Shown here: positions 37,350 to 48,938 of the stretch, one piece after another
How the letters are laid out: every line of letters begins with the position of its first letter
Position numbering within the stretch: position 1 is the stretch's first letter
NCBI RefSeq assembly: GCF_004349245.1
Contig: NZ_SMLC01000027.1
Span: forward strand, 1 to 61,115
Reading direction: 5' to 3'
DNA from: Actinomadura sp. 6K520
GTDB lineage: Bacteria > Actinomycetota > Actinomycetes > Streptosporangiales > Streptosporangiaceae
Length of the DNA: 61,115 nucleotides
The notes under the pieces: generated by a model
The model's database searches: none
What the model was told of the DNA's origin: nothing
What the model saw: only the letters and a program-made list of their open reading frames with translations
Translations under genes and position numbers: made by a program

Positions 37350-37474
37350 CGAAACCTCCTGAGTGTGGAGACCCCGGGCTTTAGCCCCGGGGAGGAAACA
37401 TGCCCTCGCGCGATACCGGGCGTCACTTCGAACATTTGGGCGAGACTCACAGGCGTGGGTATAGGTTGTGAGGC

Positions 37475-38680
37475 ATGGCGCGGCAGGTGAAGCGGGCTTT
37501 CCGGTACCGCTTCTATCCCACGAGCGAGCAGGCGGCGGAGATTGCCCGCACGTTCGGTTGCGCGCGGCTGGTGTACAACCGGGCTCTGGAGGAACGCACC
37601 CGCGCCTGGTATCAGGAGCAGCGCCGTGTCTCCTACGTGGAGACCTCTGCGATGCTCACCGCCTGGAAGCGCACCGAGGAACTGGCGTTCCTGGGCGAGG
37701 TGTCGTCGGTGCCGTTGCAGCAGGCGCTCAGGCACTTGCAGACGGCGTTCGCGAACTTCTTCGCCAAGCGCGCCGCCTACCCCCGCTTCAAGTCGCGGAA
37801 GAAGTCCCGGCAGTCCGCCGAGTACACCCGCAGCGCGTTCACGTGGCGCGACGGGCGTCTGACGCTGGCGAAGACGTCCGAGCCGCTGGCGATCGTGTGG
37901 TCGCGGCCTCTGCCCGATGGGGCCGTGCCGTCCACGGTCACCGTCTCGCGAGATGGTGCGGGCCGCTGGTTCGTGTCCCTGCTGTGCGAGGACGCCATCA
38001 CCCGCCTTGACCCTGCAGAGCGGGCGGTGGGCATCGACGCCGGGGTCACGTCCCTGGTGACGCTGTCGACCGGGGAGAAGGTCACCAACCCCAGGCACGA
38101 GCGCCGTGACCGCGAGCGCCTGGCCAGGGCGCAGAAGGACCTGGCACGCAAGGCCAGCGGGTCGAAGAACCGTGACAAGGCCCGGCAGCGCGTCGCGCGG
38201 ATCCACGCCCGCGTCACCGACCGCAGGCGGGACTTCCTGCACAAGCTGTCGACTCGGCTCGTCCGTGAGAACCAAACGGTCGTGATCGAGGACCTGAACG
38301 TCCGCAACATGGTCAGGAATCACTCGATCGCCCGCGCCATCTCGGATGCGGCGTGGCGGGAACTGCGGACGATGCTGGAGTACAAGGCCGACTGGTACGG
38401 CCGCGAACTCGTGGTGATCGACCGCTGGTTCCCCTCCAGCAAGCTGTGCGGGGCGTGCGGGACGGTCACCGAGTCGATGCCCCTCCAGGTGAGGGAATGG
38501 CGCTGCGATTGCGGCGCGGTCCACGACCGCGACGTCAACGCGGCGCGCAACGTTCTGGCCGCCGGGCTGGCGGTGTCCGCCTGTGGAGCCGACGTAAGAC
38601 CCAAACGGCGCAAGCCGAGCGGGCAGACGGCGACGAAGCAGGAAACCCACCCCGCAAGGGAAGGAATCCCCCGCCTTTAG
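37475..38680 (+). CDS. tnpB: TnpB RNA-guided endonuclease (IS1341-type)
   Basis: A 401-residue TnpB, ancestor-type of Cas12 nucleases. RuvC residues are intact: Asp188 in VGIDAG, Glu272 in VIEDLN and Asp353 in HDRDVNAARN. The zinc ribbon has C325-x2-C328 and C344-x-C346. The N-terminal KRAFRYRFYPT helix-turn start is typical. All catalytic positions are present, so it is probably active. Nuclease guidance would come from an omega-RNA made from its 3' end; without TnpA it depends on a transposase elsewhere for mobility. Confidence 0.95.
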   Translation: MARQVKRAFRYRFYPTSEQAAEIARTFGCARLVYNRALEERTRAWYQEQRRVSYVETSAMLTAWKRTEELAFLGEVSSVPLQQALRHLQTAFANFFAKRAAYPRFKSRKKSRQSAEYTRSAFTWRDGRLTLAKTSEPLAIVWSRPLPDGAVPSTVTVSRDGAGRWFVSLLCEDAITRLDPAERAVGIDAGVTSLVTLSTGEKVTNPRHERRDRERLARAQKDLARKASGSKNRDKARQRVARIHARVTDRRRDFLHKLSTRLVRENQTVVIEDLNVRNMVRNHSIARAISDAAWRELRTMLEYKADWYGRELVVIDRWFPSSKLCGACGTVTESMPLQVREWRCDCGAVHDRDVNAARNVLAAGLAVSACGADVRPKRRKPSGQTATKQETHPAREGIPRL

Positions 38681-38698
38681 GCGTGGGGAGGAAGTCAA
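38580..38698 (+). ncRNA. Predicted omega-RNA scaffold of TnpB
   Basis: By analogy with known TnpB systems, the guide RNA scaffold covers the 3' end of tnpB and the right-end hairpin (38668-38688), ending at about TCAA. The 5' limit given is an estimate; only the right-end hairpin and terminus are directly visible. Confidence 0.5.
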
Positions 38699-40233
38699 GC
38701 TGTGGTCTCCTTGGTCTGGGTCAGGTACTGCATCAGCCGCTCCGGCGTCGCGTCCGCGCGGCTCACCTCACCGGTGATCCGGCCCTCCGCCATGGCGTAG
38801 ACGCGGTCGCACACGCCGATCAGCTCCGGCAGCTCGGAGGAGATCATCAGCACCGCCCGGCCCTGGTCGGCCATCCGGTTGATGATCGAATAGATCTCGT
38901 ACTTGGCGCCCACGTCGATGCCGCGGGTCGGCTCGTCCAGGATCAGGACGTCGGCGTCGGTGAACATCCACTTCGACAGCACGACCTTCTGCTGGTTGCC
39001 ACCGCTGAGCTGTCCCGCCGGCGTCAGCACGCTCGGCGTCTTGATGTTCATCTCCTTGCGGTACCGCTCGGCGACCTCGTACTCGCGGTTGTCGTCCACC
39101 CAGCCCGCCCTGGCGAGGCCGCGCAGACCCGCGGCCGAGACGTTGCGCTTGATGTCCTCGATGAGGTTCAGCCCGTAGGTCTTGCGGTCCTCGGTCGCGT
39201 ACGCGAGGCCGTGCCGGATCGCGTCGGTGACCGTCCGCAGCGTGATCTCCCGGCCGTCCTTGTAGATCCGGCCGCTGATCCCGGTCCCGTAGCTGCGGCC
39301 GAACACGCTCATGGCCAGCTCCGTCCGGCCCGCCCCCATCAGCCCCGCCAGCCCGACGATCTCGCCGCGGCGCAGCATGAGCCCGGCGCCCTCCACCACG
39401 ACCCGGCCGCGCTGGGTGGGCGAGTGAACGGTCCAGTCCTCGATGCGCAGCACCTCGTCGCCGATGTCGGAGACGCGGTCGGGGAAGCGGTGGTCCAGGT
39501 CGCGGCCGACCATGCCGGAGATGATGCGGTCCTCGGAGACGCCGCCGGCCATGTCGAGCGTCTCGATCGTCCGGCCGTCCCGCAGGATCGTGGTCGAGTC
39601 GGCCACCGCCCGGATCTCGTTCAGCTTGTGCGAGATGATCACGCAGGTGATGCCCTCGGCGCGCAGTCCGCGCAGCAGGTCGAGCAGATGCGCGGAGTCG
39701 GAGTCGTTCAGCGCGGCGGTGGGCTCGTCCAGGATGAGGAGCTTCACCCGCTTCGACAGCGCCTTGGCGATCTCCACGAGCTGCTGCTTGCCGACCCCGA
39801 GGTCCATCGCCGCGGACACCGGGTTCTCCTTCAGCCCGACCCGGTCCAGGAGTTTCGCCGCCTCGGCGTTGGTCCGGTTCCAGTCGATGAGCCCGAACCT
39901 GCCCCGGCGCTCGTTGCCGAGGTAGATGTTCTCGGCGATCGACAGGTACGGGCTGAGCGCCAGCTCCTGGTGGATGATCACGATGCCGCGCTGCTCGCTG
40001 TCGCGGATTCCGGAGAACCGGCACGGCTCGCCCTCGAACTCGATGTCCCCGCTGTAGTCGCCGTGCGGGTAGACGCCGGAGAGCACCTTCATCAGGGTCG
40101 ACTTGCCGGCCCCGTTCTCGCCGCAGATCGCGTGGATCTCGCCTCGCCGCACCTCCAGGTTGACGTCCTGGAGCGCCTTCACCGCGGGGAAGGTCTTGGT
40201 GATTCCGCGCATCCGCAGTATCGCGTCGGTCAT
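38695..40233 (-). CDS. Sugar ABC transporter ATP-binding protein (two-domain, MmsA/XylG type)
   Basis: A 512-residue protein with two ABC domains. The first has Walker [10 protein letters not shown], Walker [12 protein letters not shown] and a divergent signature; the second has [19 protein letters not shown] and [13 protein letters not shown]. This tandem form energises ribose/xylose/multiple-sugar importers. Its stop TGA reads from plus-strand 38695-38697, inside the TCAA terminus of the inserted TnpB element, so the present C-terminus was set by the insertion; the conserved domains are intact. Confidence 0.94.
   Translation of the reverse strand: MTDAILRMRGITKTFPAVKALQDVNLEVRRGEIHAICGENGAGKSTLMKVLSGVYPHGDYSGDIEFEGEPCRFSGIRDSEQRGIVIIHQELALSPYLSIAENIYLGNERRGRFGLIDWNRTNAEAAKLLDRVGLKENPVSAAMDLGVGKQQLVEIAKALSKRVKLLILDEPTAALNDSDSAHLLDLLRGLRAEGITCVIISHKLNEIRAVADSTTILRDGRTIETLDMAGGVSEDRIISGMVGRDLDHRFPDRVSDIGDEVLRIEDWTVHSPTQRGRVVVEGAGLMLRRGEIVGLAGLMGAGRTELAMSVFGRSYGTGISGRIYKDGREITLRTVTDAIRHGLAYATEDRKTYGLNLIEDIKRNVSAAGLRGLARAGWVDDNREYEVAERYRKEMNIKTPSVLTPAGQLSGGNQQKVVLSKWMFTDADVLILDEPTRGIDVGAKYEIYSIINRMADQGRAVLMISSELPELIGVCDRVYAMAEGRITGEVSRADATPERLMQYLTQTKETTA
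38699..38718 (+). other. Predicted guide/target segment next to the TnpB element
   Basis: The 20 bases immediately after the right end would serve as the omega-RNA guide. They equal the last codons of the ABC ATPase gene, so the nuclease would recognise the empty insertion site in this operon. Confidence 0.5.
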
Positions 40234-40257
40234 GCTCCTCCTCGGGGTCGGCGGGCA

Positions 40258-40279
40258 CCCGCGGGCACCTGCCCGCGGG
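40258..40279 (-). promoter_or_regulatory. Intercistronic stem-loop between binding-protein and ATPase genes
   Basis: CCCGCGGGCA (40258-40267) and TGCCCGCGGG (40270-40279) are perfectly complementary with a two-base gap. Such hairpins after a solute-binding-protein gene often stabilise its mRNA or partly terminate transcription, giving more binding protein than ATPase. Confidence 0.55.
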
Positions 40280-40296
40280 CGCCTGCCCCCGGCGCG

Positions 40297-41424
40297 TTAC
40301 TTCAGCTGGTCCTCGGTGTAGTAGCCGGTGTCGATGAGGTGCTCCTTGTAGTTGCCCTTGTTCACGATCACCGGGTTCAGCAGGTAGGACGGGACGACCT
40401 TCACGCCGTTGTCGTAGTCCTTGGTGTTGTTCACCTCGGGCTTGCCGCCCTTGAGCACGGCGTCGGCCATCTTCACCGTGACCGAGGCGAGCTGCCGCGT
40501 GTCCTTGAAGATCGTCGAGTACTGCTCACCCGCGATGATGGACTTGACCGAGGCGGCCTCCGCGTCCTGGCCGGTCACGACCGGGTACGGCTGGCCCGGC
40601 GTCCCGTAGCCGCTGGACTTCAGCGCCGACAGGATCCCGATCGACAGGCCGTCGTAGGGGGACAGGACCCCCTGGACCTTCGTCCCGCCGCCGTAGTGGC
40701 GGGTGATGAGGTCCTCCATGCGCTTCTGCGCCCGCTCCGCGCTCCAGCGCAGCGTCGCGATCGTCTTGAAGTCCGTCTGGCCGCTCTTGACGACGAGGGT
40801 GCCCTTGTCGATGTACGGCTTCAGGGTCTCCATCGCGCCGTTGTAGAAGAACGTCGCGTTGTTGTCGTCGGGGGAGCCGGCGAACAACTCGATGTTGAAC
40901 GGCCCCTTCGCGTCGCCCTCGGACCCGTCCGGCTTCTGCAGCCCGAGCCCGACCAGCAGCGACGTCGCCTGCTGCACGCCGACCTTGTGGTTGTCGAAGG
41001 TGGCGTAGTAGTCGACGTTCTCGGAGTTGCGGATCAGCCGGTCGTAGGCGATCACCGGGATGTTCTGGTCGGCCGCCTTCTGCAGCTGCGTCGTGATGGC
41101 GGTGCCGTCGATCGAGGCGATGACCAGTAGCCGGGCGCCCTTGGTGATCTGGTTGTCGATCTGGTTGGCCTGGGTGGGGATGTCGTCCTCGGCGTACTGC
41201 AGGTCGACCTTGTAGCCGAGCTGTTCGAGCTGCTTCTTGAGGTTGTCGCCGTCGTGGATCCAGCGCTCGGACGAGCGGGTCGGCATCGTCACGCCGACCA
41301 GGGCGCCCTTGGCCGACTTGTTCTCGGCCTCCTTGTCGACGGTCTTCTCGCTCGATCCGCACGCGGTCATGCCGAGCGTGAGCCCAAGGCCCAGTGCCAG
41401 GCTGACGAGCTTCCTACGCTTCAC
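40297..41424 (-). CDS. Monosaccharide ABC transporter substrate-binding lipoprotein (ChvE/MmsE type)
   Basis: A 375-residue exported lipoprotein. The basic N-terminus and lipobox GMTAC (Cys about 22) mark a lipid-anchored protein outside the membrane. The rest is a periplasmic-binding-protein type I fold: [53 protein letters not shown] and [13 protein letters not shown], typical of the ChvE sugar binders. It starts with GTG at 41424. With the arabinose genes adjacent, L-arabinose is the likely ligand. An operator lies in its promoter at 41538-41551. Confidence 0.93.
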   Translation of the reverse strand: MKRRKLVSLALGLGLTLGMTACGSSEKTVDKEAENKSAKGALVGVTMPTRSSERWIHDGDNLKKQLEQLGYKVDLQYAEDDIPTQANQIDNQITKGARLLVIASIDGTAITTQLQKAADQNIPVIAYDRLIRNSENVDYYATFDNHKVGVQQATSLLVGLGLQKPDGSEGDAKGPFNIELFAGSPDDNNATFFYNGAMETLKPYIDKGTLVVKSGQTDFKTIATLRWSAERAQKRMEDLITRHYGGGTKVQGVLSPYDGLSIGILSALKSSGYGTPGQPYPVVTGQDAEAASVKSIIAGEQYSTIFKDTRQLASVTVKMADAVLKGGKPEVNNTKDYDNGVKVVPSYLLNPVIVNKGNYKEHLIDTGYYTEDQLK

Positions 41425-41535
41425 GTCTCACCTCGGGGTGGCTGCCGGTGGTCGGGCCAGGCTGTTACCGGTCACACTGCCATGTCAAGAGGCCCATGTG
41501 GGACGCGTCACAACCGTGACCTTACTCGCCACCCG

Positions 41536-41564
41536 ATTGTTAGCGTTATCACTCCGCGCGTCAA
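41536..41564 (-). promoter_or_regulatory. Promoter of the sugar ABC operon with embedded LacI operator
   Basis: On the minus strand TTGACG (plus 41559-41564), a 17-base spacer and AACAAT (plus 41536-41541) form a promoter. The operator, plus-strand TGTTAGCGTTATCA (41538-41551, two differences from the perfect araD site), overlaps spacer and -10, the same layout as in the lacI promoter. The start codon is about 115 bases downstream. Confidence 0.65.
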
Positions 41565-41658
41565 CACCCTGGGTGGCCCGGCTCCCCGGATGGGCATCCA
41601 CCTGCTAATCCGGCAGCAGGGATGCGGTTCGGAACGCCATCCGTCGACATCGCCGGAT

Positions 41659-41672
41659 GGTTATCGCAAACA
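41659..41672. promoter_or_regulatory. Fourth LacI-type operator-like site
   Basis: GGTTATCGCAAACA resembles the site before the first lacI gene. The surrounding 30 bases (41646-41675) are a near-copy of the lacI promoter at 29981-30009, including GACATCGC and AAACATTC. It faces the plus strand, where no gene follows. It fills the middle of the 326-bp gap between the binding-protein and nitroreductase genes. Confidence 0.5.
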
Positions 41673-41750
41673 TTCCGGGTCGCCTCCCAGATCACGATGA
41701 ACGGCCGGTCGGCGGTGTCATGGCGGGGAACGCGGATCTGTCCCATGGCC

Positions 41751-42749
41751 TCAGCGGGGGGTCGACGGCGCCGGGCGGGACGCGCGGGCGGCCGTCCGGG
41801 TGAGCACCTCGGGGAACGGCCGGCGGGGCGTGCCGGGGACCGGCGGCCCGTACCCGAACCGGATGATCGCCTGGATGTGGCCGCTCGCGCCGGTGCGGTC
41901 CGCGCCCAGCGTGTCGAGCGGCTGGCACAGCAGCGAGGCCGACACCCCGTGCCGGGTGGCGGTCAGCAGGACGCGCTGCAGGCCCTGCCCGGCCCGCAGC
42001 CAGTCCGCGGGCCCGTCGCCCATGGTGAGCAGGACGCCGAGCTGCGGCCGTGCGGAGAAGTCGTCCACCGGCCGCCCGGCCGCCGGCCCGGCGAGGCCGA
42101 AGTCCCGCACCGGCACGCCGCGCCCGGTCGGACGCGGCCCGAACGCGTACCGGGGGACGCCGTCGCCGCGGGTGCGGTCCGGCGTCCAGCGGGCCAGCTC
42201 GGCGAGGTAGCCGGCGTCGGCGGCGAGCCGCTCGTCCGCGGCCGCGACCAGGCTGAGCAGGTAGGCCGTGGCCTGCGGCCCCGGCAGGCCCAGCGCGACG
42301 CCCTCCGCCCGCGCGGCGGCGACCATCTCCTCGCGGACCGGCCGCGGAACCGCGCGCTTGCCGAACGGGCTCCGGTTGGTGCGCCGGTGCGGGATCGCCG
42401 CGTACAGCTCTGACATGGCGGCCGGCGGCATGGGAGCCTGCGCGGCCCGCACGGACGCCAGCAGGGTCGGGTCGTGCGCGACGTCCGGGAACGGCTGGAC
42501 GCGCGCCTCGTACCCGCTCGTGCGGAGCGCCAGCCGCAGGTTGAGCAGCGCGGCGCCGCAGCTGATGTGCAGGGCCCGGCCGCGCGGGTCGATGACGGGC
42601 AGCGCGCGGTCGGGGTCGGCGTGCAGTTCCAGGGCCGTCGTACCGGCCTGCCGGAAGCGCCAGGGCTGGGTGTTGTGCACCGACGGCGCCGCGATGGCCG
42701 CGGTCACCAGCCGCCGGACCCCGGCGTACGTCTCGAACGGGTGAGGCAT
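41751..42749 (-). CDS. Acg-family FMN-binding nitroreductase-like oxidoreductase
   Basis: A 332-residue nitroreductase-fold protein of the Acg type, two nitroreductase halves in one chain. AAIAAPSVHNTQPWRF near the N-terminus and PHRRTNRSPFGKRAVP are the family signatures. In mycobacteria these proteins (Rv2032, Rv3131, Rv3127) belong to the DosR regulon, which fits the neighbouring devR/devS. A DosR-like box lies 64 bases upstream of the ATG. Probably binds FMN; enzymatic role uncertain, FMN sequestering has been suggested for Acg. Confidence 0.85.
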   Translation of the reverse strand: MPHPFETYAGVRRLVTAAIAAPSVHNTQPWRFRQAGTTALELHADPDRALPVIDPRGRALHISCGAALLNLRLALRTSGYEARVQPFPDVAHDPTLLASVRAAQAPMPPAAMSELYAAIPHRRTNRSPFGKRAVPRPVREEMVAAARAEGVALGLPGPQATAYLLSLVAAADERLAADAGYLAELARWTPDRTRGDGVPRYAFGPRPTGRGVPVRDFGLAGPAAGRPVDDFSARPQLGVLLTMGDGPADWLRAGQGLQRVLLTATRHGVSASLLCQPLDTLGADRTGASGHIQAIIRFGYGPPVPGTPRRPFPEVLTRTAARASRPAPSTPR

Positions 42750-42810
42750 GGCGTCCCTCCAGGCTGCTGCCGCTGTAACGACAGGCTCCCCCTGCGGCCG
42801 CCGCCCGCCC

Positions 42811-42828
42811 CAGGGACCAAGGTCCTCC
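42811..42828. promoter_or_regulatory. DosR-like box A
   Basis: Core GGGACCAAGGTCCT (42813-42826), nearly palindromic, 64 bases upstream of the Acg-type nitroreductase start. Matches the GGGAC-GTCC pattern of mycobacterial DosR sites. Confidence 0.65.
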
Positions 42829-42872
42829 CGGCGGGGGGCGAAAGGCGGTCGGCCGGGCCGCGGGCGCGGCGG

Positions 42873-44105
42873 TCAGCGGAGGCGGAAGCCGAGTTCGCGG
42901 CCTGCTTCGCGTAGTTCGTCGCGGGCGGAGGGATGGGCCACCTCGTCCACGAGCTGCTGCGCCTGGGACGAGGCGTCGTGGCCCCAGACGGCGGCGCTGC
43001 CCTGCTCGCTGACGATGAAGCTGTGCTGGAACGAGGTGACGGGACCGGCCAGGCGCGGGATGACGGTGGAGACGTCCGCGCGGGGGTGCCAGGAGGGCAG
43101 CGCGATGACGGCGCGCCCGCCGGGGGAGTGCAGGGCGCCGACGACGAAGTCGGTCTGGCCGCCGAACCCGGAGTAGATGGCCCCGCGGACCCGGCTGGCG
43201 TTCGCCTGGGCGAACAGGTCGACCTGGAGGGCGGAGTTCACCGACACCATCCGGGGCTTGCGGGCGATCAGGCTGGGGTCGTTGGTCTTCTCGGTGCGCA
43301 GCATCCGGACGCGCTCGTTGTGGTCGACCCAGTCGTACAGCTCGTGGCTGCCGAAGACGAACGAGGCGGTGATGGGCGTGGTGGTGTCGAGCGCCCCCGC
43401 CTTCTCCAGGGCGAGGACGCCGTCGCTGAACATCTCCGACCACACGCCGAGGCCCCTGCGCTCCAGCAGCGAGGCCAGCACCGCGTCGGGGACGCCCCCG
43501 ATCCCCAGCTGCAGTGTCGCGTGCTCGGGGACGAGGCCGGCGACCCGCCCGCCGATCTCCCGCGCGACCGCACCGGGCGGCCTCGGCACGGGCGTGGCGA
43601 GCGGCTCGTCGGACTCGATGGCGTAGTCGATCTCGTCGAGGGGGAGGACGGCGTCGCCGTAGGTGTAGGGCATCCGGGGGTTGAGCTGGGCGATCACCAG
43701 CCCGCCGCGCTCCCGGACGGCCTCGATGGCGGCGGGCAGGATGTTGACCTCGATACCGAGCGAGACCGTCCCGCCCGAGGGCACGGACGTCTGCATCACC
43801 ACCACGTCCGGCGGGAGCAGGTCCTTGAGCAGGTTGGGGACGAGCGACAGCCGCGACGGGTAGTACCGCAGGCCGCTCCGGCCCCGCATCCCGACGCCGA
43901 CGAACGGGGTCTCCAGCTCGACCCCGTCCCGGTCGGGCAGGCCGCCCTGGCCGTTGAGCATGAACAGCCGGTACTCGGCGAGCGCCTCGTCCAGGACCGC
44001 CAGCGCCCGCGCCGGCGCGGCGAAGTTGCCCCCGGCCACGACCCTCGGCCGGCCCGGCAGCCCGGACAGGACGGCGCCGAGCTGCCGCTCCGAGATCACC
44101 CGCAT
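42873..44105 (-). CDS. Acetyl-CoA hydrolase/transferase family protein
   Basis: A 410-residue CoA-transferase-fold protein (AcH/Cat1 type). VMQTSVPSGGTVSLGIEV, LQLGIGGVPDAVLASL, IYSGFGGQTDFVVGAL and ALPSWHPRADVSTV are family hallmarks; the Glu nucleophile region is within SEMFSDGVLAL. It moves or hydrolyses acetyl- or acyl-CoA, for example exchanging succinyl- and acetyl-groups. It lies 66 bases downstream of the Rv2004c-like gene on the same strand, with GGGGAGG before the ATG, so probably co-transcribed and induced under low oxygen. Confidence 0.87.
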   Translation of the reverse strand: MRVISERQLGAVLSGLPGRPRVVAGGNFAAPARALAVLDEALAEYRLFMLNGQGGLPDRDGVELETPFVGVGMRGRSGLRYYPSRLSLVPNLLKDLLPPDVVVMQTSVPSGGTVSLGIEVNILPAAIEAVRERGGLVIAQLNPRMPYTYGDAVLPLDEIDYAIESDEPLATPVPRPPGAVAREIGGRVAGLVPEHATLQLGIGGVPDAVLASLLERRGLGVWSEMFSDGVLALEKAGALDTTTPITASFVFGSHELYDWVDHNERVRMLRTEKTNDPSLIARKPRMVSVNSALQVDLFAQANASRVRGAIYSGFGGQTDFVVGALHSPGGRAVIALPSWHPRADVSTVIPRLAGPVTSFQHSFIVSEQGSAAVWGHDASSQAQQLVDEVAHPSARDELREAGRELGFRLR

Positions 44106-44171
44106 CGATGGACCCTCCCCATGTGTTCCGCCGCGCCGGCGCCGCGCCGACCGGTGTCTTCCGCGAGTCTC

Positions 44172-45674
44172 TCAGCCCGGGGACAGCAGCGGGCGGCGGT
44201 GCCAGACGTGTTCGGCGCCCGCCGGCCGGACGACGGCGAGGGCCTGCGCCACGGCGTCCTCCAGCGCCCCGCCGGTGTCGATCCCGGCGGACTCCGGCCA
44301 CGGGGCCGCCTCCGCGCGCATGGCGGCGGCGATGCCGGCGTCCGCGTCGGAGGTGCTCCGCCGCCGGGCGCGGACGCGCATCCGCTCGGCGGTGACGGAT
44401 GCGGGAGCCGCGCAGCGGAGGGCCGTCAGCTGCGCGTGCTCGCGGTCCGCGACGGCGGCGAGCAGGTCCCGGTCCTCCTTGGCCGACCACGACGCGTCGA
44501 GGACGACCGTCTCGCCGAGCCGGAGCAGCCGGCCGGCGCGCTCGGCCAGCTCGCGGTAGGTGCGCCTGCTCCACTCCGGGGTGTAGATGCCGGTGCCGTA
44601 CGGGGCGGCGGCGGACTCCTCGGGCGGCAGGCCCGCCAGTTCCTTGCGGACGCGGTCGCTGCTGATCAGCGAGCAGCCGAGCCGGTCGGCGAGCGCGCCC
44701 GCGACGGACGTCTTCCCCGTGCCGGGGAGCCCGCCCACCAGGATGAGGTCGACCTTCCCGGCGCGCAGGTGGCGCAGCGCGACGTCGGTGTACGACCGGG
44801 CCTCGTCGGCCGCCTCCGGGACGCCCTGCCCGTAGCGCAGGCAGGCGACCTTCGCGCGCACGAACGCCCGGTAGGCGACGTAGTGGTGGCGCAGCGAGGG
44901 CGGTGCCGGGTCGGCGGCGAACCCGGAGTACCAGTCGACGAAGCGCTGCGCGAGGTGCGGGGCGCCGAGGCGTTCCAGGTCCATGGCCAGGAACGAGGCG
45001 TCGTCGAGACCGTCCACGCTGCGCAGTTTCGCGTCGAACTCCAGGCAGTCGAGGATGCGCGGGCCGTCGTCCAGGCAGAACACGTCGCCGGTCAGCAGGT
45101 CGCCGTGCCCGTCGACCACGCGCCCGTCGGCGATGCGCGCGTCGAACAGCTCCGCCCGGCCGGCGAGGAAGGCGGCGGTGAGGTCCTCGATCTCCGTGGC
45201 CGCCGCCCCGTCGATGGCGCGGCCGTGGAAGGGGCGCACCTGCTCGAAGCTGTCGTTCCAGCGGCCGCGGATCGCGTCACGGGTGCCCTGCGCGGCGACC
45301 TCGGGCCCGCGCGGCGCCTCGGCGTGCCAGGCGGCCAGGATGCGGGCGGTGTCGCGGAGCGCGTCCTCGACCGGTTCGCCCGCCGCCACGAGCCGGGCCA
45401 GGCGCCGGTCGGCGGGCATCCGCCGCATCACGACCAGGTGTTCGCAGACCTCGCCGTCGGGGTCGTGCACGTCGGAGACCCCGAGGTAGACGTCGGGCGC
45501 GAAACGCCGGTTGAGCCGGACCTCGTCGTGGCACGCCCTTTCCCGTAGCTCGCGCGTGCTGAAGTCGAGGAACCCGAGGTCGACCGGCTTCTTGAGCTTG
45601 TACGCCCGGTCGCCCACGAAGAAGACGACGCCGATGTGCGTCTCGCTCACGGCCGCGGCGTTCATCCCATGCAC
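44172..45674 (-). CDS. Aminoglycoside phosphotransferase-like/AAA ATPase fusion (Rv2004c-like)
   Basis: A 500-residue two-domain protein. The first 280 residues resemble a kinase-fold phosphotransferase (GDRAYKLKKPVDLGFLDFST, VVDGHGDLLTGDVF with the catalytic H-G-D, DCLEFD). The last 190 form a P-loop ATPase with GGLPGTGKTS. This fusion is known in mycobacteria as Rv2004c, a DosR-regulon gene of unknown function. Box B lies 90 bases upstream of its start. ATG at 45674 or 45665 could be used. Divergent from the Crp-like gene. Confidence 0.85.
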   Translation of the reverse strand: MHGMNAAAVSETHIGVVFFVGDRAYKLKKPVDLGFLDFSTRELRERACHDEVRLNRRFAPDVYLGVSDVHDPDGEVCEHLVVMRRMPADRRLARLVAAGEPVEDALRDTARILAAWHAEAPRGPEVAAQGTRDAIRGRWNDSFEQVRPFHGRAIDGAAATEIEDLTAAFLAGRAELFDARIADGRVVDGHGDLLTGDVFCLDDGPRILDCLEFDAKLRSVDGLDDASFLAMDLERLGAPHLAQRFVDWYSGFAADPAPPSLRHHYVAYRAFVRAKVACLRYGQGVPEAADEARSYTDVALRHLRAGKVDLILVGGLPGTGKTSVAGALADRLGCSLISSDRVRKELAGLPPEESAAAPYGTGIYTPEWSRRTYRELAERAGRLLRLGETVVLDASWSAKEDRDLLAAVADREHAQLTALRCAAPASVTAERMRVRARRRSTSDADAGIAAAMRAEAAPWPESAGIDTGGALEDAVAQALAVVRPAGAEHVWHRRPLLSPG

Positions 45675-45763
45675 TCCGGCATCTCCGTCCCGTCGGTAAA
45701 GGTCCTCGACGCCCAGTCAACCAGCCGGCGGACGGGGAGCCGGTGGCCGGAGGCCCCCGATCT

Positions 45764-45780
45764 CCGGACGAAGGTCCCGG
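45764..45780. promoter_or_regulatory. DosR-like box B
   Basis: CCGGACGAAGGTCCCGG, 90 bases upstream of the Rv2004c-like gene (minus strand) in the divergent region shared with the Crp-like gene. Confidence 0.6.
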
Positions 45781-45824
45781 GCGCGGCGGCCCCTCCCACC
45801 GGCCCTCACCACCGGCCCTCAGCA

Positions 45825-45843
45825 CGGGGACCTTCGCCCCTGA
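45825..45843. promoter_or_regulatory. DosR-like box C
   Basis: CGGGGACCTTCGCCCCTGA, 43 bases upstream of the Crp-like start (plus strand). Same core as boxes B and E in reverse. Confidence 0.6.
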
Positions 45844-46265
45844 GATCCGGTGCCGCCACCCGCGACTCTCGAAGGAGTGAAGGGGGTGGTGGCGGTGCAG
45901 ACGATAACCGTCGCGGAGCTGGGCCGGGAGCCGTTCCTGCGAGGCATGCGCGGCCAGGACCTGGCCCGGCTGGCGACCGCGGCGCGCGCCACGCGGATCG
46001 AGGCGGGCCGGCGCATCGTCGCCGAGTCCGCTCCGGCGGAGCGGTTCTGGCTCGTCCGCCGCGGCGTGGTCGCGATCGACCTGTGGCTGCCCGAGCGGGG
46101 GACGACCGTCATCGACACGCTCGGCCCCGGCTCGGTGCTGGGGTGGTCCTGGTTGTGCCGCCCGCACGAGTGGCGGTTCGGCGCGGTCGCGAGCACGCCG
46201 GTCGACGCCGTCGAGTTCGACGGGCGCCTCGTCCGCACCCTGTGCGCGGTCGACCCGTCCCTCGG

Positions 46266-48934
<2,669 letters not shown>

Positions 48935-48938
<4 letters not shown>

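Larger units (their letters stand above)
37361..38698 (+). mobile_element. IS200/IS605-family, IS1341-type insertion element carrying only tnpB
   Basis: The element contains tnpB but no tnpA. Each end carries a hairpin with a TTTA loop, one bulged base and a trailing GGGGAGGAA: left stem 37372-37379 with 37384-37392, right stem 38668-38675 with 38680-38688. The right end finishes at about TCAA (38695-38698), as in related elements. It lies antisense to the sugar ABC operon, between the ATPase and permease genes. The exact left boundary is uncertain; no target duplication is expected for this family. Confidence 0.8.

Noticed and set aside
37361..38698. Miniature CRISPR or Cas12 locus
   Set aside because: No repeat-spacer array is present; the protein is a 401-residue TnpB with IS-type ends.
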